Source: Roseicyclus mahoneyensis
GTDB taxonomy: Bacteria > Pseudomonadota > Alphaproteobacteria > Rhodobacterales > Rhodobacteraceae
Length of the DNA stretch: 64,000 nucleotides
NCBI RefSeq assembly: GCF_003148775.1
Contig: NZ_QGGW01000007.1
Location: 1 to 64,000 of the forward strand
Reading direction: 5' to 3'
Positions 1-8,937 of this stretch are shown here, in pieces. The notes under the pieces are model-generated. The model did no database searches and was not told the DNA's origin. It was given only the letters and a program-made list of their open reading frames with translations. A program made the translations under genes and the position numbers. Each line of letters starts with the position of its first letter. Position 1 is the first letter of the stretch.

Positions 1-91
1 CGCACAGGCCGAAACCGCCCGCCGCGATCAGCATGCCGTCGAACAGAACCCCATCCAGCGCATCCGCCGCCGAGCTGTAGACCTTTTTCAT
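1..91 (-). CDS. scoA: 3-oxoacid CoA-transferase subunit A (5' end only)
   Basis: Only the first 30 codons are inside the window; the gene runs off the left edge. The start reads MKKVYSSAADALDGV and continues to LIAAGGFGLC, the typical N-terminus of the alpha subunit of family I CoA-transferases (succinyl-CoA:3-ketoacid CoA-transferase, ScoA/AtoD type). This family moves CoA from succinyl-CoA to acetoacetate or related keto acids in the cytoplasm. It lies 69 bp downstream of the deacetylase-like gene on the same strand, so the two could be co-transcribed. The exact substrate cannot be judged from this fragment. Confidence 0.8.
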   Translation of the reverse strand, partial: MKKVYSSAADALDGVLFDGMLIAAGGFGLC

Positions 92-160
92 GCCGGTTTC
101 CCCTTGCTGAGTTGCTTGGCGCGCACCCTGCCGCCGCAACGCGGCGAAGTCAACGCGGGC

Positions 161-1267
161 TCAGGCCTCGAGCGCGGCCTCCATCTCGGCAATCAGGGTG
201 GAACAATAGTGTTCGAACCGGGGGCCGGGTTGTTGCCGGTCAAGTCGGGGCTTCATCGGGTCGGGCGCGATGATGGCGCTGCCCGACATCGCCTCCAGCA
301 CGGCATGGCCGCAAAACGGCACATGCGCCTCTGAATAGCCGCCCTCATGTGTCAGCATCAGCTTGCCCTCGCACAGGTCAGCCGCCGCCTCCATCGTCAT
401 CTCAGTCATCGCGCGGAAGGTGTCCGATCCCGCCATCATCCGGCCCAAGGGGTCCACGCCCGAGGCGTCGAAGCCGCAGGCCACCACGATGGTGTCAGGC
501 TGAAAGGCGTAGAGTTGCGGGATCACCAGCCGCTCGAACGCCTCCAGATAGGTGGCATGCCCGCCGCCCGGAGGCAGGGGGATGTTGAGGTTGAACCCCT
601 CGCCCGCGCCCGCACCCCGATCCTCGAAATCGCCCGAATCCTGCGGATAGTTGCGTTCCTGATGGATCGAGATGGTCAGCGTGTCGGGGCGTTCGTAATA
701 GATGGCTTCCGTCCCGTTGCCGTGGTGCACGTCCCAGTCGATCACCGCGACCCGGTCGGCAAGGCCCGCTGCGCGCGCCGCCTCAAGTGCAATCGCGATG
801 TTGTTGAGCAGGCAGAACCCGTTGGGGAAATCGGGCAGGCAATGATGCCCCGGCGGGCGCGACAGGGCATAGGCGTTGTCGAGCCGGCCCTGCAGCACGT
901 CGATGAGCGCGGCCCTGGTCAGCCCCGCCGAGATGGCCGCGATCTCGAATCCGTCGGGACCGAAGGGGGTGCGCAGGCCCAACTCGCCGCCGCCCTTGGC
1001 GGCCGTTTCGCGAAACAGGTCGATGTAGCTTTGCGGATGAATGCGCAGCAGGTCTTCCTCGGTGGCAGGCTGCGCGCCCGGCGTCGCAAGCTCGGCCATC
1101 AGGCCCGTCACCTCGACAAGGTTCTTGAACCTGCGCTTGGTCTCGGGGTTCTCGGGCAGGCCACCGGCGGTCGAAGGCTGCATCAGCCCGCCCACAGGCA
1201 CCATGAAGCTGTAGTTGCCGCCCGAATGCCAGAAGCACCGTTCGTTGACGAAAAATCCGGTGGTCAT
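161..1267 (-). CDS. class II histone deacetylase-like amidohydrolase
   Basis: Zinc-dependent amidohydrolase of the histone deacetylase / acetylpolyamine amidohydrolase / AcuC superfamily; in bacteria such enzymes usually deacetylate small molecules or proteins. Counting from the chosen start, visible motifs are RPPGHH (137-142), DWDVHHGNGT (177-186), GFDA (265-268) and HEGGY (307-311). D179, H181 and D267 fit the zinc ligands and the H141-H142 pair the catalytic histidines. The 368-residue length is normal. The second of two nearby ATGs is preferred because AAGGGGG lies six bases before it; the other start is two codons upstream (1273). Substrate unknown. It precedes the CoA-transferase gene on the same strand. 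Confidence 0.9.
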   Translation of the reverse strand: MTTGFFVNERCFWHSGGNYSFMVPVGGLMQPSTAGGLPENPETKRRFKNLVEVTGLMAELATPGAQPATEEDLLRIHPQSYIDLFRETAAKGGGELGLRTPFGPDGFEIAAISAGLTRAALIDVLQGRLDNAYALSRPPGHHCLPDFPNGFCLLNNIAIALEAARAAGLADRVAVIDWDVHHGNGTEAIYYERPDTLTISIHQERNYPQDSGDFEDRGAGAGEGFNLNIPLPPGGGHATYLEAFERLVIPQLYAFQPDTIVVACGFDASGVDPLGRMMAGSDTFRAMTEMTMEAAADLCEGKLMLTHEGGYSEAHVPFCGHAVLEAMSGSAIIAPDPMKPRLDRQQPGPRFEHYCSTLIAEMEAALEA

Positions 1268-1455
1268 GCGCATCCCCCTTGCCCGGTCCGGCGTCGGTCT
1301 GGCCCTGGGCAGAGTATGGGGGTCTGGAAGGGCACCTGTCCATAGGGCTCAAGCTGGGTGTGGACAAGGGTGTGGAACGATTGCAAAATCACAAGGATCT
1401 GTCCCTGCGCGCCCGCGGAGAGGGAAAAGGATACCGGATTTGTGACAGTTGCGGG

Positions 1456-1695
1456 TCAGTCCCGCTCCAGCCGGTAGACCCCCTCGGGCAGATCCAGAGC
1501 CGCGGCCAGGTCGCGCAATTGCGCCATGGACAACGTCACCACCTGCTCGCGGTCGGTGCGTGCGTCATATTGGGTGAGCGTGACGCATTCGGCGAAGGCT
1601 GCGATGGCCACATCCTCTTGCAACGGCTGGCCATCCTCGCCTTCGTCGACAAGGGTGATGACGGTTGCGTCGAACTCGTGCTCGATGGTGAACAT
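1456..1695 (-). CDS. small acidic hypothetical protein
   Basis: A 79-residue protein beginning MFTIEHEFDATVITLVDEG, rich in Asp and Glu, with no signal peptide, membrane segment or motif I recognise. The open frame extends further upstream, but that part reads as an arginine-rich shadow of the DUF393 gene, so this ATG is the sensible start. It begins 10 bp after the stop of the DUF393 gene and is probably translated from the same mRNA. Function unknown; the clean codon pattern supports a real gene. Confidence 0.6.
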   Translation of the reverse strand: MFTIEHEFDATVITLVDEGEDGQPLQEDVAIAAFAECVTLTQYDARTDREQVVTLSMAQLRDLAAALDLPEGVYRLERD

Positions 1696-1705
1696 GAGCG
1701 CGAGC

Positions 1706-2095
1706 CTAGGCGCGCCGATCCGGACCCGCAAGCCCTCGCGCCTCACGCCGCATCTGCTTGCGGTAGAGCCACGGTGCGGCCAGACGGTTGTAGGCCAGAT
1801 CAGCCAGCGGGCGCATGCCGGGCGCCATGACCAGCCGCGCAAGCCAGCCCATGCGCGGCAGCGTTGCCCAGATCGCGGCAAAGGCGGGGATGCCGCTGAC
1901 GATGGTGCCATCGGGAAGGGCCGCGTGCATCCGACGCTTGGCCTGATCGGATGTCAGGCTCCAGCCGCCCAGATCTGCGGTATTGAGATCCTCGAACCGC
2001 AGGGGGGCGCCCGCGGCCTCGGCCCGGGCGCGGTAATGGGCGATCTCGGCCCGGCAGATCGGGCAGCGGTCGTTGTAAAGGATGCGTGTGGTCAT
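1706..2095 (-). CDS. DUF393 / DCC-family thiol protein
   Basis: A 129-residue protein starting MTTRILYNDRCPIC. The early C11-P-I-C14 pair after a short beta-strand and an Asp is the signature of the DUF393 (YuxK/DCC) family, small proteins thought to be thiol-disulfide oxidoreductases. The later ALPDGTIVSGIPAF stretch and the basic tail are also usual for the family. GGGAG precedes the chosen ATG; a frame extension of 15 codons upstream is less likely. The small acidic gene follows 10 bp downstream. Family assignment is firm; biochemical role is not established. Confidence 0.85.
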   Translation of the reverse strand: MTTRILYNDRCPICRAEIAHYRARAEAAGAPLRFEDLNTADLGGWSLTSDQAKRRMHAALPDGTIVSGIPAFAAIWATLPRMGWLARLVMAPGMRPLADLAYNRLAAPWLYRKQMRREARGLAGPDRRA

Positions 2096-2209
2096 GCTCC
2101 CACAGCTAAGCTGCGCCGCCGCCGCGTCAACCGGCCACAAGCCCGTGATCGGGGCTGGACCGTCCGGGGTGGGCCGCTAAAACTGGCACGGAGATCGGAA
2201 AAAGCTCCC

Positions 2210-2923
2210 ATGCGCCTGACAGTGATCGCCCTTTGCGCCGCCGCCCTGTTGTCGGGCTGCGTGCAGGTCGTGCCCCTCCCACAGGCCTCGCCGCCACCGG
2301 TCGATATGGCCGCCCGCGCGCGGCAGGCGGTCGCGAATTTCGATGAGGTGGTGACGCGGGTGGAGCCTGTCGCCGAACAGGTCTGCCGCGAACAGACGCC
2401 CGACCAGATTTGCGATTTCATCATCTATGTCGACCGGTCGCCCCAAAGCGGCGTCAACGCTTTTCACACGCTCGACCCGCAGGGGCGGCCCGCGATCATC
2501 TTCACGCTGGGCCTGATCGCGGTGGCGCAAAACACCGACGAGCTGGCCTTCATCATGGGGCATGAGGCTGCCCATCACATCGCCCGACACCTGCCCACCG
2601 GCCGATTGCAGGCCGAGCAGGGCGCGCGCGTCTTCGCCGATATCGCCCGCGCCCGCGGCGCAAGTGCCGCCGAGATCGGCGAGGCGGCGCAGATCGGATC
2701 CTTCGTCGCCTTCCGCCAGTTCGGCCAGCAGGCCGAGCTTGAAGCCGATGCCATCGGCACCTTGATCGCGGCGCGCGCGGGCTATGACCCCTTGATCGGG
2801 TCAGCCTTCTTTACCCGCATCCCCGATCCGGCGCAGGAATTCCTGTCTTCCCATCCCCCCAATGCGGCACGGATCGAGACGGTCCGCAGCACCCTGCGCG
2901 CCATGGGCCGCCCCGGCGTTTGA
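2210..2923 (+). CDS. M48-family metalloprotease, lipoprotein
   Basis: A 237-residue exported protein. Residues 1-17 form a lipoprotein signal ending in L-S-G-C17, so it is probably anchored to a membrane facing the periplasm. The zinc-protease motif HEAAH is at 118-122, followed by E-L-E-A-D (176-180) carrying the third ligand, as in M48 (BepA/LoiP-like) peptidases that process or assemble outer-membrane proteins. No multi-span membrane domain is present, unlike HtpX. The ATG at 2210 gives a proper signal peptide, whereas longer upstream extensions do not. It diverges from the DUF393 gene across 114 bp. Confidence 0.88.
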   Translation: MRLTVIALCAAALLSGCVQVVPLPQASPPPVDMAARARQAVANFDEVVTRVEPVAEQVCREQTPDQICDFIIYVDRSPQSGVNAFHTLDPQGRPAIIFTLGLIAVAQNTDELAFIMGHEAAHHIARHLPTGRLQAEQGARVFADIARARGASAAEIGEAAQIGSFVAFRQFGQQAELEADAIGTLIAARAGYDPLIGSAFFTRIPDPAQEFLSSHPPNAARIETVRSTLRAMGRPGV

Positions 2924-3009
2924 TCTGCGTCAAGGCGGTCCCGGCGCGCGAGGCTAGATTTCCCAAAGGATCAGAAGCCTCACCGAAGGCCGCACAAGGG
3001 GTGCCACGC

Positions 3010-3264
3010 ATGCAATCCAACATGACAAGCGACCGCCACGCGGCGTTGATGGCCAAGATGGCCACCATTCTGGGCACCGATCTGGACGATGCGGAACTGC
3101 GCGGCGACCTGCCGCCCGAGATGCGCGACGACATGCTGAGCGCCTGCACCGGCTGCGCCGAGCCGGGCAATTGCGCCCGCTGGCTTGCCCGAACGGCCCA
3201 GGCCGAGGCCGCGCCGGACTATTGCCGCAACCGCGACATCCTGCACGCGTTGGCGGCGGAATGA
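3010..3264 (+). CDS. DUF6455-family small Cys-rich protein (first copy)
   Basis: An 84-residue protein with the core CTGCAEPGNCARWL, a short cysteine motif (C-x2-C-x5-C followed by Trp) that I associate with DUF6455, a small rhodobacterial family of unknown function. AAGGGG lies eight bases before the chosen ATG; a second ATG four codons later is possible. Its stop overlaps the start of the next gene, which carries the same motif, so the two are translationally coupled paralogues. The cysteines suggest metal or Fe-S binding or a redox role, but that is inference. Confidence 0.7.
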   Translation: MQSNMTSDRHAALMAKMATILGTDLDDAELRGDLPPEMRDDMLSACTGCAEPGNCARWLARTAQAEAAPDYCRNRDILHALAAE

Positions 3265-3545
3265 CCGATCCGCGCCCTCATCCGCTTGGCCCCGAGAACC
3301 GCCATTACTGGCTGGCCGTGACCATGGCTCGGAAAACCGGCGCCGACATGCAGCGCGCGCTGGAGGATGGGGTGATCGCTCACGCAGACTGGGCCGCTTT
3401 GGTGCAGCGCTGCCGTGGCTGCGGCTGGGCCGAGGGGTGCAATCACTGGATGAGGTCGCAAGATGCGGGCGCGGCCGATGTGCCGCAGGCCTGCCCAAAC
3501 GCCCCGACCTTCGAAAAGGTGCTGGCGGCGTTCGGCGCTGTCTGA
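3261..3545 (+). CDS. DUF6455-family small Cys-rich protein (second copy)
   Basis: A 94-residue protein beginning MTDPRPHPLGPENRHYW and carrying CRGCGWAEGCNHW, the same C-x2-C-x5-C core as the gene before it, plus a later cysteine in QACPNAP. The start overlaps the upstream stop (ATGA), which fixes the start and implies coupled translation. It ends four bases before the convergent rimO stop. Function unknown. The tandem arrangement suggests an old duplication or a two-subunit protein. Confidence 0.7.
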   Translation: MTDPRPHPLGPENRHYWLAVTMARKTGADMQRALEDGVIAHADWAALVQRCRGCGWAEGCNHWMRSQDAGAADVPQACPNAPTFEKVLAAFGAV

Positions 3546-3549
3546 CCTC

Positions 3550-4917
3550 TCAGGCGCGGATACGGCCCCAGAGATCGTATTCGCTGGCCTCTTCCACCTC
3601 GACGGTCACGAAATCGCCGGGGGAAAGCCCCTCGAACCCTTCGTCGATGAAAAGATTGCCGTCGATCTCGGGCGCATCCGACATGGTGCGGCAGGTCGCG
3701 CCTTCTTGGTCCACCGTATCGACCAGAACGGTCAGGGTCCGGCCCACCTTGGCGGCCAGCTTGGCCTCGGAAATTGCCTGCGCCTTTTGCATGAAGCGGT
3801 CCCAGCGGTCTTGCTTGACGGCCTCGGGGACATGATCGGGCAGGGCGTTCGACCGGGCCCCGGCGACATTTTCATATTGGAAGCAGCCGACGCGATCGAG
3901 CTGCGCCTCGTCCAGCCAGTCGAGCAGTGTCTGGAACTCCGCCTCGGTCTCGCCGGGGTAGCCAACGATGAAGGTCGACCGCAGCGTGATGTCGGGGCAG
4001 TCCCGTCGCCATGCCGCGATCTCGTCGAGGGTGCGCGAAGCTGCTGCGGGCCGCGCCATGCGCTTCAGAACGTCCGGGTGGGCGTGCTGGAACGGGATGT
4101 CGAGATAGGGCAGCAGGCCGTTGGTGGGGTCGGCCATCAGCGGGATCAGATCGCGCACATGGGGGTAGGGGTAGACATAGTGCAAGCGAACCCACGCCCC
4201 GAGTGTGGACAAGTCTCTGGATAGATCGAGAATCGGAAACTTCGCCTCGCGCCCTTTCCAGTCGGTGCCATAGGCGCTGGTGTCCTGGCTGATCACCAGC
4301 AACTCGCGCACGCCCGCCTCGACCAGCTTTTCCGCCTCGCGCAGCACCGCCTTGGCCGGGCGCGACTGCAACCGCCCACGCATGTCGGGGATGATGCAGA
4401 ACTTGCACTTGTGATCGCAGCCCTCGGCAATCTTGAGATAGCTGTAATGGCGCGGGGTCAGCGACACGCCGCGCGCGGGCAGAAGGTCGATGAACGGATC
4501 GGGCGCGGGTGGCACGGCGGCATGCACGGCATCAAGCACCTGCTCGTACTGGTGTGGCCCCGTCACGGCCAGCACGGTCGGATGCGCGCCGGTGATGTAT
4601 TCCGGTTCCGCCCCCAGACAGCCCGTCACGATCACCCGCCCGTTTTCGCGCAGCGCCTCGCCTATGGCGTCGAGCGATTCCAGCTTGGCGCTGTCCAGAA
4701 ACCCGCAGGTGTTCACGATCACCGCATCCGCACCGGCATAATCGGGCGAGATGGCATAGCCCTCCGCGCGCAGCCGCGTCAGAATGCGTTCACTGTCGAC
4801 CAAGGCCTTGGGACAGCCGAGCGAGACCATCCCGATCCGGGGCTGGCCGGGGCGGGCGGTGTCGGGAATAGCGGCGCGCGCAAGGTCGGGCCGCAGGGCG
4901 GGCGGGTTCTGGCTCAT
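3550..4917 (-). CDS. rimO: ribosomal protein uS12 methylthiotransferase RimO
   Basis: Radical-SAM enzyme that adds a methylthio group to an aspartate of ribosomal protein S12. At 455 residues it has the normal length. The N-terminal UPF0004 domain carries cluster cysteines C35 ([12 protein letters not shown]), C71 (NTCGFL) and C100 (TGCLG). The radical-SAM triad is C167-x3-C171-x2-C174 (CDHKCKFC). A C-terminal TRAM domain follows, ending [22 protein letters not shown] separates RimO from MiaB. The frame stays open far upstream against the AsmA gene, but [10 protein letters not shown] is the natural start. It diverges from the AsmA gene over 144 bp. Confidence 0.95.
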   Translation of the reverse strand: MSQNPPALRPDLARAAIPDTARPGQPRIGMVSLGCPKALVDSERILTRLRAEGYAISPDYAGADAVIVNTCGFLDSAKLESLDAIGEALRENGRVIVTGCLGAEPEYITGAHPTVLAVTGPHQYEQVLDAVHAAVPPAPDPFIDLLPARGVSLTPRHYSYLKIAEGCDHKCKFCIIPDMRGRLQSRPAKAVLREAEKLVEAGVRELLVISQDTSAYGTDWKGREAKFPILDLSRDLSTLGAWVRLHYVYPYPHVRDLIPLMADPTNGLLPYLDIPFQHAHPDVLKRMARPAAASRTLDEIAAWRRDCPDITLRSTFIVGYPGETEAEFQTLLDWLDEAQLDRVGCFQYENVAGARSNALPDHVPEAVKQDRWDRFMQKAQAISEAKLAAKVGRTLTVLVDTVDQEGATCRTMSDAPEIDGNLFIDEGFEGLSPGDFVTVEVEEASEYDLWGRIRA

Positions 4918-5061
4918 GGCTGCGGCAGATAGCGCGGTCTGCGCTTGCGCGAAAGGGGTCAGCGCCGCTTTGCCGATCCGCCCGCGGCCGAGCGCAAAAA
5001 GGGGTGCACAAGGACCTTGGCTTCGCGTTAGACTCGCAAGAAACGGGCAGGGGCACCCCTC

Positions 5062-7059
5062 ATGCGGTGGTTGATACGAATTCTGGGCGTCTTGGCGCTC
5101 TTGGCTCTCCTTTCGGTCGGCGCGATCCTCGCGGTGCCCGCCGACCGGATTGCGTCGGTCGCGGCCGACCGCTTGGGTCAGGCGCTGGGCCGAGAGGTCA
5201 GCCTGTCGGGTGCGGTGCGCCCCACGCTCTGGCCGCATCTGGGCGTCCGGGCCGAGGGGGTGCGCGTCGGCAATCCCGACTGGGTGACGCAAGGCCCCCT
5301 GATTGCCGCCGAGGCGCTGAGCCTGCGCGTGCCATGGTCGGCGGTCCTGTCGGGCGAGGTCTTGATCGACGAGATCACGCTGGTCGCCCCCCAGATCATG
5401 CTGGTGCGTGCCGCCGACGGGCGGGTCAGCTGGGCGCTGGCCGCCGAGGCGATATCCGATGCAGGCCCGGCGACGGCCCCGGCGGAAACCCGCAACATCG
5501 GCATCACCTCTGTGCGCATCAGCGACGGCAGCTTTGCCTATATCGACAGCACGACGGGTCAGACGCTGCGCATCGCCGAGCTTGACGCCCGTCTCGGACT
5601 GCCCGCCGATGGCCCCGCCACGGTGGAGGGCACGGCCGAGGTCAATGGCACGGCCCTGACCCTCGCCGCCACGCTGGGCGCCCCCCGCGCGCTGATGGAT
5701 GGGGCGACCAGCCTCCTCGATGTGGCGCTGGACTGGCGTGGCGGCAGTGCCCGCTTCGACGGGCGGGCAGAGCTTGCCCCGGCCTTCAGCGGCGATCTGC
5801 AGGTGGATGCCACCGACCTCGACCCGCTTCTGGCGATTCTTGGCGCGGCGATGCCGGACCTGCCGCAAGGCTATGGCCGCGACCGGCTGGCCTTGGCGGG
5901 GCAGGTGACGCTGACCGAGGCGGGCACGGCCCATCTGCGCGACGGTCGGCTGACGCTGGACGACACGCAGCTGACGCTCGCGCTGGACCTGACACCAGGC
6001 GCGGAGCGCCCGATGATCCGCGGCACCGTCACGGGCGCGCGCCTTGTGCTGCCCTCGGACGGTTCCGCGACCGGGGGCGGGTCCGGCACCGCGTCGGATC
6101 CCCAGCAGGGCTGGTCGCGTGTGCCTATCGATGTCTCGGGCCTGTTCGCTGCCGATGCCGAGATCGCCCTTGTCGTCGAGCGGATCGAGGGGGCGGGCGT
6201 GACGCTTGGCCCGGTCGATCTGCGCGCCACGCTCGACCGCGGGCGTCTGGTGCTCGATATCGAACGGATCGGCACCTATGGCGGTGTCCTTGCGGGGCAA
6301 TTCGTGGTCAACGGGCGCAGCGGCCTGTCGGTGCGCAGCGATGTCATCCTTGCAGGCGTCGACCTGAACCCGCTCATGACCGATCTGGCCGATTACGACC
6401 GGCTGGAGGGCAGGGGCAGCATCAGCCTGCAGCTTCTGGGCGTGGGCAATGACATGGCCACCCTGATGGCCAGCCTTGAGGGCGAGGGCGATTTCGCCCT
6501 TGGGGCAGGCGCGATCCGGGGCCTCGATCTGGCCGGCATGATCCGCAACTTCGATCCCTCCTTCCGCGGCGAAGGGGTGCGGACTGTCTTTGACAGTGTC
6601 GAAGCGAATTTCGCCGTCGCGGGCGGCATCTTGACCAATGACGACCTCTTGCTGGATGCGCCTTGGGGCGATGTGACGGGCGAGGGGACGGTGAACATAG
6701 GGGCGCAGACGCTGTCCTACCGCCTGACGCCGGGTGTGCTGCGTGGCGAGGGGGGGGCGCGTATCCGGGTGCCGATCCTCGTCTCGGGCGCTTGGGCCAA
6801 CCCCAGCATCCGCCCCGACCTCGAATTCCTCGCCGAGCAGGAATTGGCCGAGCAGGCCGAACGGCTGGAGGCCGAGGCCCGCGCCCGTCTTGACGCCGAG
6901 GCCGCGAGGCTGGAGGAAGAGGCGCGCCGCCGGATCAACGCGGCGCTCGGCACCGAGTTCGACGCCGAGACCACCGAGGAGGCCGCCCGCGAGGTGCTGG
7001 AACAGCGCCTGCGCGAGGAAGCGGAACAGCAACTTCTGCGCCTACTGGGGCGCAACTGA
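5062..7059 (+). CDS. AsmA-family envelope protein
   Basis: A 665-residue protein with an N-terminal membrane anchor (about 4-24) followed by the AsmA pattern, for example [20 protein letters not shown] and [13 protein letters not shown]. AsmA-like proteins sit in the inner membrane with a large periplasmic beta-rich domain and are linked to lipid transport between membranes. Residues about 590-665 form a highly charged helical tail ([19 protein letters not shown]), an unusual finish that may be a coiled coil. A transglycosylase lipoprotein gene starts 14 bp downstream, so the two form an envelope-related operon. Exact cargo unknown. Confidence 0.88.
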   Translation: MRWLIRILGVLALLALLSVGAILAVPADRIASVAADRLGQALGREVSLSGAVRPTLWPHLGVRAEGVRVGNPDWVTQGPLIAAEALSLRVPWSAVLSGEVLIDEITLVAPQIMLVRAADGRVSWALAAEAISDAGPATAPAETRNIGITSVRISDGSFAYIDSTTGQTLRIAELDARLGLPADGPATVEGTAEVNGTALTLAATLGAPRALMDGATSLLDVALDWRGGSARFDGRAELAPAFSGDLQVDATDLDPLLAILGAAMPDLPQGYGRDRLALAGQVTLTEAGTAHLRDGRLTLDDTQLTLALDLTPGAERPMIRGTVTGARLVLPSDGSATGGGSGTASDPQQGWSRVPIDVSGLFAADAEIALVVERIEGAGVTLGPVDLRATLDRGRLVLDIERIGTYGGVLAGQFVVNGRSGLSVRSDVILAGVDLNPLMTDLADYDRLEGRGSISLQLLGVGNDMATLMASLEGEGDFALGAGAIRGLDLAGMIRNFDPSFRGEGVRTVFDSVEANFAVAGGILTNDDLLLDAPWGDVTGEGTVNIGAQTLSYRLTPGVLRGEGGARIRVPILVSGAWANPSIRPDLEFLAEQELAEQAERLEAEARARLDAEAARLEEEARRRINAALGTEFDAETTEEAAREVLEQRLREEAEQQLLRLLGRN

Positions 7060-7073
7060 GGCGGGGAAATGCG

Positions 7074-7568
7074 ATGCAGCGTGTGACGGGTGTGGCAATG
7101 GTTCTTGCCGCGATGATGCTGGCGGCCTGCGGCGGCGGGCGCGAGACGGCATCGACATCTTCGGTGCCGGCCGGCCTCTATCCCGGTGAAACGCCACAGA
7201 TGCGCGCGTTGGTGCAGCGCTACGCCCGCATCCACGACATCCCCGAGCCGCTCCTTCACCGGGTCATCCAGCGCGAAAGCGATTACCGCGCCGATGCGCG
7301 CAACGGGCCCTATTGGGGCCTGATGCAGATCTTGCCTCAGACGGCCTCGACCATGGGGTTCGATGGCCCGCCCGAGCGCTTGCTCGACCCCGAGGTGAAC
7401 CTGCAATATGCGGGCCGCTACCTGCGCGGCGCGTGGCTGGTCAGCGACGGCGACATCGACGAGGCGGTGGGCTGGTATGCGCGCGGCTACTATTACGAGG
7501 CGCGCGACCGCTGCTTGCTGGTCGAAACCGGCCTGAACAGCCGCGAGATCGCGCGACACTGCCGGTAG
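7074..7568 (+). CDS. lytic transglycosylase (SLT domain) lipoprotein
   Basis: A 164-residue lipoprotein; the signal ends L-A-A-C19. The SLT/goose-lysozyme fold is shown by VIQRESDYR with catalytic Glu at about E68, GLMQILPQTA (82-91), and NLQYAGRYLRG and AVGWYARGYY near the C-terminus. Such enzymes cleave the peptidoglycan glycan strand with formation of a 1,6-anhydro ring. It is a minimal single-domain version and lies 14 bp after the AsmA-like gene, so the two are probably co-transcribed. No obvious hairpin terminator follows. Confidence 0.9.
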   Translation: MQRVTGVAMVLAAMMLAACGGGRETASTSSVPAGLYPGETPQMRALVQRYARIHDIPEPLLHRVIQRESDYRADARNGPYWGLMQILPQTASTMGFDGPPERLLDPEVNLQYAGRYLRGAWLVSDGDIDEAVGWYARGYYYEARDRCLLVETGLNSREIARHCR

Positions 7569-7672
7569 GGGGTTGGGTGTTGGTCCTGTGCGGACCTTTG
7601 CGGCATTGCGAGACCGAGGACCGTTCAGTGCCCTTCCTGGACATTGAGTCACGCATGCATACACATTGACCC

Positions 7673-8854
7673 ATGTCGATGATCCATGACCTTGAGCAAA
7701 TAGAGAGAACGGTCCTGCCGACGGACCCCAGCTTTCGGGCAATCGCACGCGAGGAAGTGGATCGTCACATCTTTGAGGCCCGGCAAAATGCCCTTGCGGA
7801 TGCGAAGGACGAGTTCCTCCTGTCATTGATGCGACTTCTGGCGCTTCCGGGGAACGGGCATACACGTCTCATCCCGAACAATGCCATCTCGGTTCTGCCT
7901 CTCAGGTTCGTGACCATCGGGACCGCTGTACGACTGCTTGGCGCCCCGTCCGGTTTCGCCGGGGCGATTGGCACAGATTTGATATCCATCAACGGCATTC
8001 CTGTGAGCGAGATCGAAGTCGCCGCAGAGAAGTTTCTGGCGGGAACAAGACAACGAAAACGCGTCATCGGACCAATCCTTTTCGCTTGGCCGAGCGCATT
8101 GGTTCGCTTGGGCGTTTTGTCCGGCAGCGGCACAATCGAATACCGGATACGCAATGAGACGGGCCGGATCAGCGAGCTTGTTCCGGATATGGCAAACAGG
8201 GTTCCCGGTTCTGCGCTCTACCCGCGAAACGAGCATGGAAAAGCCTGCGCGCTCTGGTCTCCCACGACCTTTCTGGAGATCAGGGATTTCGGCCCACGCG
8301 GTCTGCTACTGGTGCTTCCGAGCTTCTTCGATCCCGGCGAAACGGAACTTTCGAATGCGGTTTCCGAGGCGGCAAGCTGCGCAAGATCGCACCCCTACAC
8401 GCCCCTTCTTTTGGATGTTCGAGGCAATACGGGCGGCAACTTTCTCCGGACCATGCCATTGATCGACGCGATCATGGAGGGTGCGCAAGATCGCCGGGTT
8501 GGCGTGCTTGTCGATAAATTCACCTTCTCTGCCGCGATCGTCTTCGTCGCCATCCTGAAGCACCGTCTCGGAGCGCGGCTCAAACTTGTCGGGGAAGAGA
8601 TGGGGGATGGTCTGACCTTCTTTGCAGAAGGGGGAACGATCGACCTGTCGACCGGTGGCGCGGTCGTCCGATACGCATCGGCCTTTCATGATTGGGCGGA
8701 AGGGCGCATCGACGAGACCACTCCGAGCGAGATCGCGGAAGAGATCGTCCCGGTCGGAACACTGGAGTTGGACACTACCCGGATCGCAAATTCAGACGAT
8801 GCTGCATCGCGGGATCGGTTCTGCCGGGAGGTTCTCATTAGCCTAAGCGTCTAG
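7673..8854 (+). CDS. S41-like (tail-specific protease family) protein, atypical
   Basis: A 393-residue protein resembling C-terminal-processing (S41) peptidases. A GHTRL motif lies at 62-66, a PDZ-like stretch at about 90-112 (GTDLISINGIP), DVRGNTGGN at 248-256 (the family oxyanion segment) and FTFSAA at 283-288, where S286 would be the nucleophile. There is no signal peptide, unlike most family members, so it may act in the cytoplasm or be inactive. Codon use differs from neighbours, with more AGA, CGA, GGA and AAA and visibly lower GC, which suggests transfer. Flanking gaps are short and the 3' end has a CTAGACG/CGTCTAG inverted repeat (8851-8875). No operon partner. Confidence 0.65.
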   Translation: MSMIHDLEQIERTVLPTDPSFRAIAREEVDRHIFEARQNALADAKDEFLLSLMRLLALPGNGHTRLIPNNAISVLPLRFVTIGTAVRLLGAPSGFAGAIGTDLISINGIPVSEIEVAAEKFLAGTRQRKRVIGPILFAWPSALVRLGVLSGSGTIEYRIRNETGRISELVPDMANRVPGSALYPRNEHGKACALWSPTTFLEIRDFGPRGLLLVLPSFFDPGETELSNAVSEAASCARSHPYTPLLLDVRGNTGGNFLRTMPLIDAIMEGAQDRRVGVLVDKFTFSAAIVFVAILKHRLGARLKLVGEEMGDGLTFFAEGGTIDLSTGGAVVRYASAFHDWAEGRIDETTPSEIAEEIVPVGTLELDTTRIANSDDAASRDRFCREVLISLSV

Positions 8855-8937
8855 ACGAACCTCCGGTCCGTCTAGCAACTCGGGCGTTCGTGCCGCGCGG
8901 GTAGGTTCCGCGTCCGCCTCCCGGGTGTCCTTGTCGC

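Noticed and set aside
3550..7032. A minus-strand open frame of 1160 codons across rimO and the AsmA gene
   Set aside because: The N-terminal 700 codons are a His/Arg/Gly-rich shadow of the AsmA gene. RimO starts at 4917.
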